Assembly (NCBI RefSeq): GCF_002097715.1
Contig: NZ_CP020738.1
Span: forward strand, 1,426,001 to 1,490,000
Source: Burkholderia ubonensis subsp. mesacidophila
Lineage (GTDB): Bacteria; Pseudomonadota; Gammaproteobacteria; Burkholderiales; Burkholderiaceae
Direction of reading: 5' to 3'
DNA length: 64,000 nt
The notes under the pieces are model-generated. The model searched no databases. It worked only from the letters and a program-made list of their open reading frames with translations, and was not told the origin of the DNA. The position numbers were made by a program, and so were the translations under genes. The number at the start of each line of letters is the position of its first letter. The first letter of the stretch is position 1. This document shows, in pieces, positions 1 to 8,534 of the stretch.

Positions 1-917
1 AGACCGACGTCGGGCAACGTCGGGCGCGTTTCGAGCGCCTTCGCGACGATCGCCTTCACTTCCGCGAGCGTGTCGCCCTGCAGCGCGAGACGCGGCGGGC
101 GCGTGACCGCGCTGCCGCGGCCGACCAGCTCTTCGCACAGCTTGATGCACTGCACGAGGTCCGGGCGCGCGTCGAGGTGCAGCAGCGGCATGAACCAGCG
201 ATACAGCGCGAGCGCTTCGTCGAAACGCTTCTGCTTCGCGAGGCGGAACAGCGTCTCGCCTTCCTTCGGGAACGCGTTCGACATGCCCGACACCCAGCCT
301 TCGGCGCCGACCGCGATGCTCTCGACCACCACGTCGTCGAGGCCCGCGAACAGCACGAAGCGGTCGCCGACCGCGTTGCGCAGGTCGATGAAGCGGCGCG
401 TGTCGCCCGACGAATCCTTGAAGCAGACGATGTTCTCGCAGTCCTGCAGCGCGATCAGCACGTCCGGCGTCACGTCGTTCTTGTAGATCGGCGGGTTGTT
501 GTAGACCATCACCGGCAGGTCGGTGCTCGTCGCGACCGCGCGGAAGTGCGCGGCGGTCTCGTGCGGCTTCGCCGAGTAGACGAGCGCGGGCATCACCATC
601 ACGCCGTCGACGCCGACGCGCTGCGCTTCGCGCACGGTGTTGCGCGCGAACTCGGTCGTGAACTCGGCGATGCCGGCGATCACCGGAATCTTGCCGCCGG
701 CCGCGTCGCGCGCGGCCTCGATCACCTGGAGCTTTTCCGACGTCGACAGCGACGTGTTCTCGCCGACCGTGCCGCAGACCACGAGGCCCGACACGCCGTC
801 GTTCACCAGGTTCTTCACCACGCGGTGCGTGGCGTCGATGTCGAGGGAAAAGTCCGGCTTGAACTGGGTGCTGACGGCCGGGAAAACCCCGGTCCACTGA
901 ATGGCGTTTCGGCTCAC
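1..917 (-). CDS. lhpC: DHDPS-family 1-pyrroline-4-hydroxy-2-carboxylate deaminase (partial)
   Basis: Dihydrodipicolinate synthase/N-acetylneuraminate lyase family barrel. I choose a GTG start at 915-917 because AGGAG lies just upstream; the protein then begins VSRNAIQW and runs 305 codons to the window edge with no stop, so only the extreme C-terminus is missing. Visible family marks are the GTVGENTSL loop, the tyrosine of PVMVYNNPP and the Schiff-base lysine in VCFKDSSG. It is divergent from a 4-hydroxyproline epimerase, so the best assignment is the deaminase that converts the D-hydroxyproline oxidation product to 2-oxoglutarate semialdehyde. From sequence alone it could be another DHDPS-like lyase; the neighbours decide the call. 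Confidence 0.85.
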   Translation of the reverse strand, partial: MSRNAIQWTGVFPAVSTQFKPDFSLDIDATHRVVKNLVNDGVSGLVVCGTVGENTSLSTSEKLQVIEAARDAAGGKIPVIAGIAEFTTEFARNTVREAQRVGVDGVMVMPALVYSAKPHETAAHFRAVATSTDLPVMVYNNPPIYKNDVTPDVLIALQDCENIVCFKDSSGDTRRFIDLRNAVGDRFVLFAGLDDVVVESIAVGAEGWVSGMSNAFPKEGETLFRLAKQKRFDEALALYRWFMPLLHLDARPDLVQCIKLCEELVGRGSAVTRPPRLALQGDTLAEVKAIVAKALETRPTLPDVG

Positions 918-1021
918 TGAAATCTCCTACGTTCGTATCGGTCGGCCGACAGGTGTCGGTGTGGTGACCAGTATCGCCGTGCAAACGCCCATCACGCTTG
1001 AGTCGTTTCCCGGAGCAACAT

Positions 1022-1084
1022 GACGAAATCGGCACAGTCGCCGAACGGTGCCGGGAAGGCGCCGCGCACTGTGCCGATTTCGTC
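1022..1084. promoter_or_regulatory. Perfect 16-bp inverted repeat between lhpC and lhpA
   Basis: GACGAAATCGGCACAG (1022-1037) is repeated in exact reverse complement as CTGTGCCGATTTCGTC (1069-1084), with a 31-nt spacer. It lies in the 247-bp divergent gap between the deaminase and epimerase genes. It could be a paired operator (arm centres 47 bp apart) for a regulator of hydroxyproline genes, or a transcribed stem-loop. The repeat is certain; its function is inferred. Confidence 0.6.
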
Positions 1085-1164
1085 GTCGTCCTCATCGAAA
1101 ATCCACAAGCGGGCGGACGCGCGACGGAGGAAGCTGTGCTCCTTTCCCCACTTTCGGACGACGC

Positions 1165-2100
1165 ATGATGAAGCGCATCCAGATCATCGATTCGCACACC
1201 GGCGGCGAACCCACGCGGCTCGTCGTGTCCGGTTTTCCTGCGCTCGGCAACGGCTCGATGGCCGAGCGGCGCGACCTGCTCGCGCGCGAGCACGACCGTT
1301 TTCGCACCGCCTGCATCCTCGAGCCGCGCGGCAGCGACGTGCTGGTCGGCGCGCTGCTGTGCGAGCCGGTGTCGCCCGACGCCGCCGCCGGCGTGATCTT
1401 CTTCAACAACAGCGGCTATCTCGGCATGTGCGGGCACGGCACGATCGGCGTCGTGCGCACGCTGCATCACATGGGGCGCATCAACCCGGGCGTGCACCGG
1501 ATCGAAACGCCGGTCGGCACCGTCGAGGCAACGCTGCACGACGACCTGTCGGTCAGCGTGCGCAACGTGCCCGCGTATCGGCATGCGAAGGACGTCGTCG
1601 TCGACGTGCCGGGCCATGGCCCCGTGAAGGGCGACATCGCGTGGGGCGGCAACTGGTTCTTCCTGATCAGCGACCACGGGCAGCGCGTGACCGGCGACAA
1701 CGTCGCGGCGCTGACCACGTATGCGTCGGCCGTGCGTGAAGGGCTCGAACGCGCGGGCGTCGCCGGCGCGAACGGCGGCGAGATCGACCACATCGAGCTG
1801 TTCGCCGACGATCCCGAGCACGACAGCCGCAGCTTCGTGCTATGCCCGGGCCTCGCGTACGACCGTTCGCCGTGCGGCACCGGCACGAGCGCGAAGCTCG
1901 CGTGCCTCGCGGCGGACGGCAAGCTCGCGCCGGGCGTCGTGTGGCGGCAGGCGAGCGTGATCGGCAGCGTGTTCCACGCGAGCTACGTCGAAAGCGACGG
2001 CGGCATCGTGCCGACGATCCGCGGCACCGCGCACCTGAGCGCGGAAGCGACGCTGCTGATCGAGGACGACGATCCGTTCGGCTGGGGCATCGTGTCGTGA
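1165..2100 (+). CDS. lhpA: 4-hydroxyproline 2-epimerase
   Basis: A 311-aa member of the proline racemase family. It converts trans-4-hydroxy-L-proline to cis-4-hydroxy-D-proline in the cytoplasm, the first step of bacterial hydroxyproline breakdown. Both catalytic cysteines are visible, C89 in the MCGHG motif and C237 in SPCGTGTSA; two cysteines indicate a racemase/epimerase, whereas 3-hydroxyproline dehydratases have Thr at the second position. I start at ATG 1165 ([16 protein letters not shown]), the usual N-terminus of the family. The stop overlaps the GTG of the next gene by two bases, so the two are translationally coupled. Confidence 0.92.
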   Translation: MMKRIQIIDSHTGGEPTRLVVSGFPALGNGSMAERRDLLAREHDRFRTACILEPRGSDVLVGALLCEPVSPDAAAGVIFFNNSGYLGMCGHGTIGVVRTLHHMGRINPGVHRIETPVGTVEATLHDDLSVSVRNVPAYRHAKDVVVDVPGHGPVKGDIAWGGNWFFLISDHGQRVTGDNVAALTTYASAVREGLERAGVAGANGGEIDHIELFADDPEHDSRSFVLCPGLAYDRSPCGTGTSAKLACLAADGKLAPGVVWRQASVIGSVFHASYVESDGGIVPTIRGTAHLSAEATLLIEDDDPFGWGIVS

Positions 2101-3224
2101 GCGACGTGAAGACCGATGTCGTCGTGATCGGCGCGGGCATCGTCGGCGCGGCATGCGCGCACGAGCTGGCGCAGCGCGGCCTGCGCGTGCTGGTGCTCGA
2201 CGACGCCAGCGGCGGCGCGACGGACGCCGGCATGGGGCACCTCGTCGCGATGGACGACAACGCGGCGGAGCTCGCGCTGAGCCATTTCTCGATCGAGTTG
2301 TGGCGAGGGCTGAGCGGACAGATGCCGGAAGGCTGCGCGTATCGGAACTGCGGGACGCTGTGGCTCGCGGCCGATTCGAACGAGATGGACCTCGCGCGCG
2401 CGAAGCAGGCGACGCTCGCGGCGCACGGCGTGGCCGGCGAGCTGGTCGACAGCGGGGTGCTCGCCGCGCTCGAACCGATGCTGCGGCCCGGGCTCGGTGG
2501 CGCGCTGTGGATTCCCGGCGACGGCATTCTGTACGCGCCGGTGACGGCGAACTGGCTGCTCCAGCGCGTGCCGGGCATCGTGTTGCGCCGCGACAAGGTG
2601 GTCGCGGTCGACGGGCCGAGCGTGACGCTCGCGAACGGCGACGTGCTGCGCGCGGAACGCGTGGTCGTCGCGAACGGCGTCGCGGCGCGCACGCTGCTGC
2701 CCGAACTGCCGCTGCGGCCGAAAAAGGGCCATCTGCTGATCACCGATCGCTATCCGAGGCGCGTGTCGCACCAGCTCGTCGAGCTCGGCTATGCGGCGAG
2801 CGCGCATGCGAGCGACGGCACGTCGGTCGCGTTCAACGTGCAGCCGCGCCCGACCGGCCAGCTGCTGATCGGCTCGTCGCGCCAGTTCGACACCGAAGAT
2901 CCGCGCGTCGAGCCGCCGGTGCTCGCGCGCATGCTGCGCCGTGCGGTCGGCTACCTGCCGGCGCTGGCCGACCTGAACGGCATTCGTTCATGGACGGGCT
3001 TCCGCGCGGCGAGCCCGGACGGCCTGCCGCTGCTCGGCGAGCACCCGGCGCAGCCGGGCGTGTGGCTCGCGGTCGGGCACGAAGGGCTCGGCGTCACGAC
3101 CGCGCCGGGCAGCGCGCGGCTGCTAGCCGCGCTGATGTTCGGCGAGCGGCCGCCGATCGACGTCGAACCGTATTTGCCGGGGCGCTTCCTGTCGACGTCC
3201 CGCGTTGCAGGAGCACGCTCATGA
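2097..3224 (+). CDS. lhpB: D-hydroxyproline dehydrogenase, FAD subunit (DAO family)
   Basis: A 375-aa D-amino-acid oxidase-type flavoprotein starting with GTG at 2097 ([17 protein letters not shown]). The N-terminal GAGIVG dinucleotide-binding loop and C-terminal GLPLLGEHP and [14 protein letters not shown] stretches fit FAD binding. With the two following genes it should form a heteromeric dye-linked dehydrogenase that oxidises cis-4-hydroxy-D-proline to the pyrroline carboxylate used by the divergent deaminase. It overlaps the 3' end of the epimerase gene, and its TGA overlaps the next ATG as ATGA. Confidence 0.88.
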   Translation: MSDVKTDVVVIGAGIVGAACAHELAQRGLRVLVLDDASGGATDAGMGHLVAMDDNAAELALSHFSIELWRGLSGQMPEGCAYRNCGTLWLAADSNEMDLARAKQATLAAHGVAGELVDSGVLAALEPMLRPGLGGALWIPGDGILYAPVTANWLLQRVPGIVLRRDKVVAVDGPSVTLANGDVLRAERVVVANGVAARTLLPELPLRPKKGHLLITDRYPRRVSHQLVELGYAASAHASDGTSVAFNVQPRPTGQLLIGSSRQFDTEDPRVEPPVLARMLRRAVGYLPALADLNGIRSWTGFRAASPDGLPLLGEHPAQPGVWLAVGHEGLGVTTAPGSARLLAALMFGERPPIDVEPYLPGRFLSTSRVAGARS

Positions 3225-3454
3225 TCATTCATCTGGACGGCCGTGCGCTGACGGTGGCGGACGGCCTGACGGTTGCCGCCGCCGTCGCGTCGAGCGGCGA
3301 CGATACGACGCGCATGTCGTGCACGGGCGCGCCGCGCGCGCCGTTTTGCGGGATGGGCATCTGCCAGGAGTGCAGGATGACGATCGACGGACGCCGCCGG
3401 CTCGCGTGCCAGACGCTGTGCAGCGACGGGATGCAGGTGGAGCGAATGCGATGA
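3221..3454 (+). CDS. (2Fe-2S) small subunit of D-hydroxyproline dehydrogenase
   Basis: A 77-aa ferredoxin-like protein with cysteines in FCGMGICQEC and a fourth in LACQTL, the ligand pattern of the small subunits of HcnABC and opine/hydroxyproline dehydrogenases. It should carry electrons between the flavin subunits. It is joined to both neighbours by 4-bp ATGA overlaps, which suggests tight stoichiometric coupling of the three subunits. The ATG at 3221 is the only sensible start. Confidence 0.88.
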   Translation: MIIHLDGRALTVADGLTVAAAVASSGDDTTRMSCTGAPRAPFCGMGICQECRMTIDGRRRLACQTLCSDGMQVERMR

Positions 3455-4710
3455 AACACGAGATTCTGAGCGTCGACGTCGCGATCGTCGGCGCGGGGCC
3501 GGCCGGGCTGTCCGCCGCGCAGGCGGCGGCGCAAAGCGGCGCATCGGTCGCGATCGTCGACGACAACCCACGGGCGGGCGGGCAGATCTGGCGGCAGGGG
3601 CCGGGCGTCGCTTCACCGCCGGCTGCGGCCGCGCGTCTCGACGTGTTGCGGCAACCGAACGTCCGGCATCTCGCGGCGACGCGCATCGTCGCCGAAGCGA
3701 GCCCGGGCACGCTGCTGCTCGAAGACGACGAGCGCGGGCTGCTGCTCGAATACCGCACGCTGATCCTGTGCTGCGGCGCGCGCGAGCTGCTGCTGCCGTT
3801 TCCCGGCTGGACGCTGCCGGGCGTCACCGGCGCGGGCGGCTTGCAGGCGCTGGTCAAGCACGGCCTCGACGTGCGCGGACAGCGCACCGTGATCGCCGGC
3901 AGCGGGCCGCTGCTGCTGGCGAGCGCCGCGACGGCGCGCGAGCGGGGCGCGCAGGTGCTGCACGTGCTCGAACAGGCCGCGCGGGCGGACGTGATCGGCT
4001 TCGGGATCGGGTTGTGGCGCTGGCCGTCGAAGCTCGCGCAGGCGGCGCGGCTGATGACGCCGGTCTACCGGCCGGATGCCTGGGTCGTCGAGGCTTTCGG
4101 CGACCAGCGGCTCGAAGGTGTGCGGATCAGGCAGGGCGGCCGCGAATTCGACGTCGAATGCGACCGGCTCGCGTGCGGATTCGGTCTCGTGCCGAACACG
4201 GCGCTGCCGAGCCATCTCGGCTGCCGGATCGAAAACGGCGCGGTGGCGGTCGATGCGCACCAGCGCACGAGCCGGGAAGGGCATTTCGCGGCAGGCGAGT
4301 GCACGGGCGTCGGCGGCAGCGAGCTGGCGATGGTCGAAGGCGAGATCGCCGGTTATGCGGCGACCGGGCAGACATCGGGGCTTGCCGAGTTGATTACACG
4401 CCGCGCTCGCTGGCAGGCGTTCGCGGATGCGGTGCGCGAACGGTTCGCAATCAGGGAGCCGGTCCTCAAGCTCGCGCGGCCCGATACGCTCATCTGCCGC
4501 TGCGAGGACGTCCGCTTCGACGCGCTCGTGAACGAAGCCGGCTGGACGGCCGCGAAGCTGCAGTCGCGCTGCGGGATGGGCGCTTGCCAGGGCCGCGTGT
4601 GCGGCGCGGCCGCGCAGACGCTGTTCGGCTGGACGCCGCCGGCGCCGCGTCCGCCGCTGGTGCCGGCGCGGGTGGGGACGCTGGTGATGGATGGGGGCGA
4701 CGACGCCTGA
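3451..4710 (+). CDS. FAD/NAD(P)-binding large subunit of D-hydroxyproline dehydrogenase
   Basis: A 419-aa pyridine-nucleotide-disulfide-oxidoreductase-like protein starting at ATG 3451. The N-terminal VGAGPAGLSAAQAA loop binds FAD, and a second nucleotide loop, AGSGPLLLASAAT, lies near residue 150. The C-terminus carries a BFD-type cysteine set (CRCEDV, then SRCGMGACQGRVC) expected to hold a [2Fe-2S] cluster. This is the architecture of HcnB/OoxA-type alpha subunits. It is the last gene of the cluster and a GC-rich hairpin follows it. Confidence 0.87.
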   Translation: MKHEILSVDVAIVGAGPAGLSAAQAAAQSGASVAIVDDNPRAGGQIWRQGPGVASPPAAAARLDVLRQPNVRHLAATRIVAEASPGTLLLEDDERGLLLEYRTLILCCGARELLLPFPGWTLPGVTGAGGLQALVKHGLDVRGQRTVIAGSGPLLLASAATARERGAQVLHVLEQAARADVIGFGIGLWRWPSKLAQAARLMTPVYRPDAWVVEAFGDQRLEGVRIRQGGREFDVECDRLACGFGLVPNTALPSHLGCRIENGAVAVDAHQRTSREGHFAAGECTGVGGSELAMVEGEIAGYAATGQTSGLAELITRRARWQAFADAVRERFAIREPVLKLARPDTLICRCEDVRFDALVNEAGWTAAKLQSRCGMGACQGRVCGAAAQTLFGWTPPAPRPPLVPARVGTLVMDGGDDA

Positions 4711-4714
4711 CGGG

Positions 4715-4740
4715 GCCGGTCGTGCGCTGCACGACCGCCG
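4715..4740 (+). terminator. Hairpin after the hydroxyproline operon
   Basis: GGTCGTGC and GCACGACC form a perfect 8-bp stem around a 3-nt loop, with further outer GC pairs, a few bases after the stop at 4710. No uridine run follows, so termination is only suggested. Confidence 0.45.
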
Positions 4741-4804
4741 GCTTGAGTCGAAAAGAAGGCGCAGTCACCGAGTGCGATTCGCACTGGAGGGCGTCTCAGC
4801 GACA

Positions 4805-4830
4805 AACGATATATAAACTAATATAATGTT
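4805..4830 (+). promoter_or_regulatory. AT-rich promoter/operator of the arsR-type gene
   Basis: ATATATAAACTAATATAATG is a sharp AT-rich island in GC-rich DNA. It contains a consensus -10 hexamer TATAAT at 4822-4827. BigR-type repressors are known to bind AT-rich imperfect palindromes over their own -10 region, so this is the likely autoregulatory site. The hexamer overlaps the most upstream ATG (4826), which argues against that ATG as the start. Confidence 0.6.
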
Positions 4831-4855
4831 TGATCGTAAATTGTTGGCGCCTTCG

Positions 4856-5206
4856 ATGAAATCCGACGCTTCATCCCCCTTTCCCGATCCCGAGCAGATG
4901 CGCGCCGCGGCCGAATCGGCCTGCGCGCTGCTGAAGGTCCTGTCGAATCCCGACCGGCTGTTGCTGTTGTGCGAGCTGTCGCAAGGCGAACGCTGCGTGA
5001 GCGATCTCGAAGTGCGGCTCGACATCCGTCAGCCGACGCTGTCGCAGCAACTGGGCGTGCTGCGGGACAACGCGCTGGTCCGCACACGCCGCGAAGGCAA
5101 GAACATCCATTACTCGCTCGACAGCCCCTCCGCGATCGCGGTGATGGCGGTGCTCTACGAGCAATTCTGCGGCCCGGCGCCGAAGGGGAAGCGCGATGCA
5201 GCTTGA
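4856..5206 (+). CDS. ArsR-family repressor, BigR/SqrR type
   Basis: Winged-helix ArsR regulator of 116 aa from ATG 4856 (MKSDASSP). The upstream in-frame ATG at 4826 lies inside a TATAAT box and is disfavoured. Cysteines occur at residues 39 (LLLLCEL) and 105 (YEQFCGP), 66 residues apart, the same spacing as the redox pair of BigR. Such proteins sense hydrogen sulfide or persulfides through a disulfide or polysulfide link. It overlaps the first of two YeeE/YedE transporter genes, a typical BigR operon partner, so sulfur-responsive control of that transporter is likely. Confidence 0.82.
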   Translation: MKSDASSPFPDPEQMRAAAESACALLKVLSNPDRLLLLCELSQGERCVSDLEVRLDIRQPTLSQQLGVLRDNALVRTRREGKNIHYSLDSPSAIAVMAVLYEQFCGPAPKGKRDAA

Positions 5207-5630
5207 TGTGTCTCATTTCACGCCGTGGCTGTCGCTCGCGGGCGGCGTGCTGATCGGGCTGGCGGCCGCAGGGTTCGTCGCGTTCAACGGGCGCGTGGCA
5301 GGAATCAGCGGCATCGTCGGGGGTTTGCTCGCGCCCTGTGCGGACGGGCGCGACTGGCGGCTGGCGTTCGTCGCGGGGCTGATCGTCGCGCCGGTCGTGT
5401 TGCGCGCGGCCGGAATCGGCGCGACGCCGCAGGTCGACGCGAGCTGGCCCCTCGTCATCGCGGCCGGCCTGCTGGTCGGGATCGGCACGCGTTACGCGGG
5501 CGGATGCACGAGCGGCCACGGCGTGTGCGGGCTGTCGCGCGGGTCGCTGCGCTCGCTGGTCGCGACGGCGACGTTCATGGCTGTCGGATTCCTGACCGTG
5601 TTCGTGCAGCGGCACCTGTTGGGAGGCTGA
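5196..5630 (+). CDS. YeeE/YedE-family membrane protein, N-terminal half (PmpA-like)
   Basis: A 144-aa inner-membrane protein with about four hydrophobic segments. It carries the family signature [16 protein letters not shown], whose cysteines are thought to relay thiosulfate or persulfide sulfur in YeeE. Full YeeE is roughly twice this length; here the function is split over this gene and the next. The start overlaps the end of the arsR gene by 11 bp, consistent with one operon. Likely role: uptake or export of a reduced sulfur species. Confidence 0.82.
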   Translation: MQLDVSHFTPWLSLAGGVLIGLAAAGFVAFNGRVAGISGIVGGLLAPCADGRDWRLAFVAGLIVAPVVLRAAGIGATPQVDASWPLVIAAGLLVGIGTRYAGGCTSGHGVCGLSRGSLRSLVATATFMAVGFLTVFVQRHLLGG

Positions 5631-5631
5631 C

Positions 5632-6054
5632 ATGGCGGCATGGTTCGCATTCCTTGCGGGGCTGGTCTTCGGCGGCGGGCTCGTCGTGTCGGGCATGGCC
5701 AATCCGCAGAAAGTCCTCGGATTTCTCGATCTCGCGGGAGGCTGGGATCCGTCGCTCGCCTTCGTGATGGCCGGTGCGACGGGCGTCGGCGGGCTCGCAT
5801 TCGCATGGGCGAAGCGCCGCACGCGGTCGTGGCTCGGTCTGCCGATGCAGTTGCCGACCGCGCGGGCGATGACCGTGCGTCTGGTGGCGGGCAGCGCGGC
5901 GTTCGGCGCCGGCTGGGGGCTGGCGGGGTTCTGTCCGGGGCCCGCGCTCGTGTCGATCGGCTTCGGATCGCTCAAGGGGATCGGTTTTGTCGTCGCGATG
6001 CTGGCGGGGATGGCTGCGTTCGAGTGGATCGCGCGGCGCCGAGCCGCGCGGTGA
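5632..6054 (+). CDS. YeeE/YedE-family membrane protein, C-terminal half (DUF6691, PmpB-like)
   Basis: A 140-aa membrane protein that starts one base after the previous stop. Conserved [16 protein letters not shown] and [15 protein letters not shown] stretches mark the second half of a YeeE-type transporter; the cysteine in GFCPGP is the conserved one. It should pair with the preceding half to build one transporter under the BigR-type repressor. Confidence 0.82.
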   Translation: MAAWFAFLAGLVFGGGLVVSGMANPQKVLGFLDLAGGWDPSLAFVMAGATGVGGLAFAWAKRRTRSWLGLPMQLPTARAMTVRLVAGSAAFGAGWGLAGFCPGPALVSIGFGSLKGIGFVVAMLAGMAAFEWIARRRAAR

Positions 6055-6106
6055 CGGGCTGGTCGCGAGGTCGGCTCTCAAATCGACAGGCGCCGAAGGT
6101 CGGTCG

Positions 6107-6439
6107 TCACGTCGCCGTCGTCGACCCGCGCCGCAAGCGCGCCCGCCACGCGTCGAGCACGCCGCGCCACCCGGCGCGCGGCTCCGGCGCGACCACCGCG
6201 GTACTGGCCGCCGCTGCGCCGGCAGGTGCGAGCGACACATGGCCAGCCGCTTCGATCGTCAGGCAGTCGCCGGCATCGAGCACCCGGCGCATGGTGTGCG
6301 GCCCGTCCGGCAGCCAGTCGAGGCCGCCGTGCCGGAGCGTGACGGCGAGCGCGCCGTCCAGCACGATGACCTGGCTGCCCTTGTCGAACCACGCGATGTG
6401 GCTTTGGCCGGCGTCCAGCCGGTAGTGTCGAGTCCGCAT
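6107..6439 (-). CDS. DUF2917 domain protein
   Basis: A 110-aa protein from ATG 6439 (MRTRHYRLDAGQSHIAWF). The region around VIVLDGALAVTLRHGGLDWL and AGDCLTIEAAGHVSL resembles the small cupin-like DUF2917 domain. The function of this family is unknown. It is divergent from a MocR regulator, a common arrangement in Burkholderia, so it may be that regulator's target. An in-frame ATG at 6490 gives a longer, Arg-rich N-terminus that looks less likely. Confidence 0.7.
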   Translation of the reverse strand: MRTRHYRLDAGQSHIAWFDKGSQVIVLDGALAVTLRHGGLDWLPDGPHTMRRVLDAGDCLTIEAAGHVSLAPAGAAAASTAVVAPEPRAGWRGVLDAWRARLRRGSTTAT

Positions 6440-6632
6440 GGCGATTTCGTTCCCGGTTGCGCGCCGTCGCGTCGTGCGAGGCGATCGCATGTCGACAGGT
6501 TAGGGACGCCCGCCCGGGCGCGACAGATTCAGGGGATGGGAATCTGTTGCGGTGCAGGCATCAGTTCATACGGCTGTATCGGTCGGTTTTCCCGGGATCT
6601 GTATCTGGCAGCAGACCAGCCGCGCGGGCACG

Positions 6633-8123
6633 ATGGCCCGCATGAATCCTTCCCGCGACGCCTCCCGCCAACATCTGCCGATCGCCGGCGAGCCGCTGTA
6701 CGAGCGGCTCGCCGAGCACTACCGGCGCATCATTGCCGCCGGTACGCTGGCGCCCGGCGACCGGATGCCGTCGGTGCGCGTGGTGATGGAGCAGCATGGC
6801 GTCAGCCTGTCGACCGCGATCCAGACGTTCCGGCGGCTCGAGGATGCCGGCTGGTGCGAGGCGAAGCCGCGCTCCGGCTACTTCGTCCGCCGTCGCGCGT
6901 CGGCCGCGCTCGAGACGCTGCGCGAAAGCGACGCGCCGCCGCTGACGGTCGATCCGCCGTTCGCCGGCCTGCACGAGCGCGTATCGCGAGTAATCGACCG
7001 CGCGAACGCGATGCCCGATGCGCTGAATCTCGGCGGCGCATCGGCGTTGTCGGTGCTGTATCCGACGGCGCGCCTGCAGGCGCTCGCCATCCGGCTGCTG
7101 CGGCACAAACCGACGCTGCTCACCGATGCCGGCCCGGTCGGCGGTTCGCTGGAGTTCCGGCAGACGATGGCGAAGCGCGCGCTGTCGTATGGCGTGACGG
7201 TGTCGCCGGACGAAGTCATATCGACGAGCGGCGGCGTCGATGCGGTGAACCTCGCACTGCGCGCGGTCACCCGGCCGGGCGACACGATCGCGATCGAATC
7301 GCCGGCGTTCTTCGGGCTGATCCAGCTGCTCGAGAGCCTCGGCCTGCGCACGCTCGAAATCCCCGCCAGCCCGACGACCGGGCTGTCGATCGAGGCGCTC
7401 GACGTGGCGCTGTCCGCCTATCCGGACATCAAGGCGGTCGTCGTCGTGCCGAACCTGCAGAACCCGCTCGGCAGCGTGATGCCCGACGACCGCAAGGCCG
7501 CGCTCGTCGCGTTGTGCGCGCGGCACGGCGTGGCCGTGATCGAGGACGAGCCGTACCGTGAACTGGTCGAAGCGCCGCAGGCCGTCAAGCCCGTCAAGGC
7601 GTGGGATCGCGACGGCACCGTGATCTACTGCCCGTCGCTGAACAAGGTGCTCGCGCCTGGCATGCGGCTCGGCTGGATGAGCGCGGGGCGCTGGCATGCG
7701 CGCGTGAAGATGCTGAAGTTTGCGCAAAGTCGCCACAACGCCGCGCTGCTGCAGGCCATTGCGGCCGAATTCGTCGGTTCAGGCGCGTTCGACCGCCATC
7801 TGCATCGGTTCCGCGAGCAGTTGCGCGCGCAGCGCGATGCGACGATCGACGCGATCGCACGCCACTTTCCGGCCGGCACGCGGCTGAACCAGCCGCCGGG
7901 CGGCCTGATGCTGTGGGTCGCGTTGCCGGACGGCGTGCATTCGGAAGCGCTGTTCAATGCGGCGCTCGAACAAGGCGTGCGCATCGCGCCTGGCGCGATC
8001 TTTTCCAACACCGACCGCTTCGATGCATTCATCCGCATCGGCTGCGCGCGACCGTTCGACGCGCAACTCGAGGAGGCTTTCGAGACGCTCGGCCGCCTCG
8101 TGCGCGCCGCAGCCGCCGCATAA
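6633..8123 (+). CDS. MocR-type GntR regulator / PLP aminotransferase-like protein
   Basis: A 496-aa two-domain protein. Residues about 15-85 form a GntR winged helix (PLYERLAEHYRRIIAAGTLAPGD). The rest is a class I aminotransferase fold with the PLP-lysine region at YCPSLNKVLAPGMRLGW. MocR proteins act as PLP-sensing transcription factors, often controlling a divergent gene, here DUF2917. ATG 6642 is an alternative start. The DNA target and ligand cannot be told from sequence. Confidence 0.88.
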   Translation: MARMNPSRDASRQHLPIAGEPLYERLAEHYRRIIAAGTLAPGDRMPSVRVVMEQHGVSLSTAIQTFRRLEDAGWCEAKPRSGYFVRRRASAALETLRESDAPPLTVDPPFAGLHERVSRVIDRANAMPDALNLGGASALSVLYPTARLQALAIRLLRHKPTLLTDAGPVGGSLEFRQTMAKRALSYGVTVSPDEVISTSGGVDAVNLALRAVTRPGDTIAIESPAFFGLIQLLESLGLRTLEIPASPTTGLSIEALDVALSAYPDIKAVVVVPNLQNPLGSVMPDDRKAALVALCARHGVAVIEDEPYRELVEAPQAVKPVKAWDRDGTVIYCPSLNKVLAPGMRLGWMSAGRWHARVKMLKFAQSRHNAALLQAIAAEFVGSGAFDRHLHRFREQLRAQRDATIDAIARHFPAGTRLNQPPGGLMLWVALPDGVHSEALFNAALEQGVRIAPGAIFSNTDRFDAFIRIGCARPFDAQLEEAFETLGRLVRAAAAA

Positions 8124-8162
8124 GCAGCTGTGCCGTCGCGCCGGCTCGATCGTCTGCCCGGC

Positions 8163-8438
8163 TCAGCGGCCGGCGGTGTGGGCGGCGAGGTGCTGGCGGA
8201 TCAGCGACAGATAGCGGTCGCCGACCGAGAAATCGCGCACCGGCCGCGGCCACGCCATGTGGCGCAGCGTGGCCGGCGCACTGACGCCCAGGTATCGGCA
8301 CAGGGCCGACGGATAGGGCTTGCGGGTGTGCCCGAGCTGCCGCGCCGCGCGCTCCACGCGCGCATCGCCGACTTGCGTACGGAGCCAGGCCAGCACTTGG
8401 CGATCGGTGTCGTTGACGATCCGGACCAGATGTTCCAT
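8163..8438 (-). CDS. Small hypothetical protein behind a LexA-like box
   Basis: A 91-aa protein (MEHLVRIVNDTDRQVLAWLR) not recognised as a characterised family. It is basic, with a helical stretch around VERAARQLGHTRKPYPSALCRYLGVS that could be a helix-turn-helix. GAGGTG precedes the ATG at 8438. A 20-bp CTGT-N8-ACAG element sits 10 bp upstream of the start. It lies downstream of and in the same direction as the dihaem peroxidase but has its own AT-rich upstream region. DNA-damage regulation is inferred from the box only. Confidence 0.6.
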   Translation of the reverse strand: MEHLVRIVNDTDRQVLAWLRTQVGDARVERAARQLGHTRKPYPSALCRYLGVSAPATLRHMAWPRPVRDFSVGDRYLSLIRQHLAAHTAGR

Positions 8439-8447
8439 CGCGCACCT

Positions 8448-8483
8448 CACTGTCTATAAATACAGTACTGTAAATATAACCAG
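8448..8483 (-). promoter_or_regulatory. LexA-like SOS box with a second overlapping half-degenerate copy
   Basis: CTGT at 8450-8453 and ACAG at 8462-8465, with 8 nt CTATAAAT between, fits the proteobacterial LexA consensus CTGT-N8-ACAG, and flanking bases give ACTG..CAGT symmetry. Three bases on, CTGT (8468-8471), N8 and CCAG form a second copy with one mismatch. The dyad TACAGTACTGTA (8461-8472) joins them. It lies directly before the small gene ending at 8163. Confidence 0.6.
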
Positions 8484-8534
8484 TGTTTCGGGCGACTGCA
8501 AGCAGGGCCGGGGCCGTTGGCCATTCGGACAGGG

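Noticed and set aside
4826..4855. ATG 4826 as start of the ArsR-type gene
   Set aside because: It lies within the TATAAT hexamer and has no ribosome site; ATG 4856 gives the usual family length.
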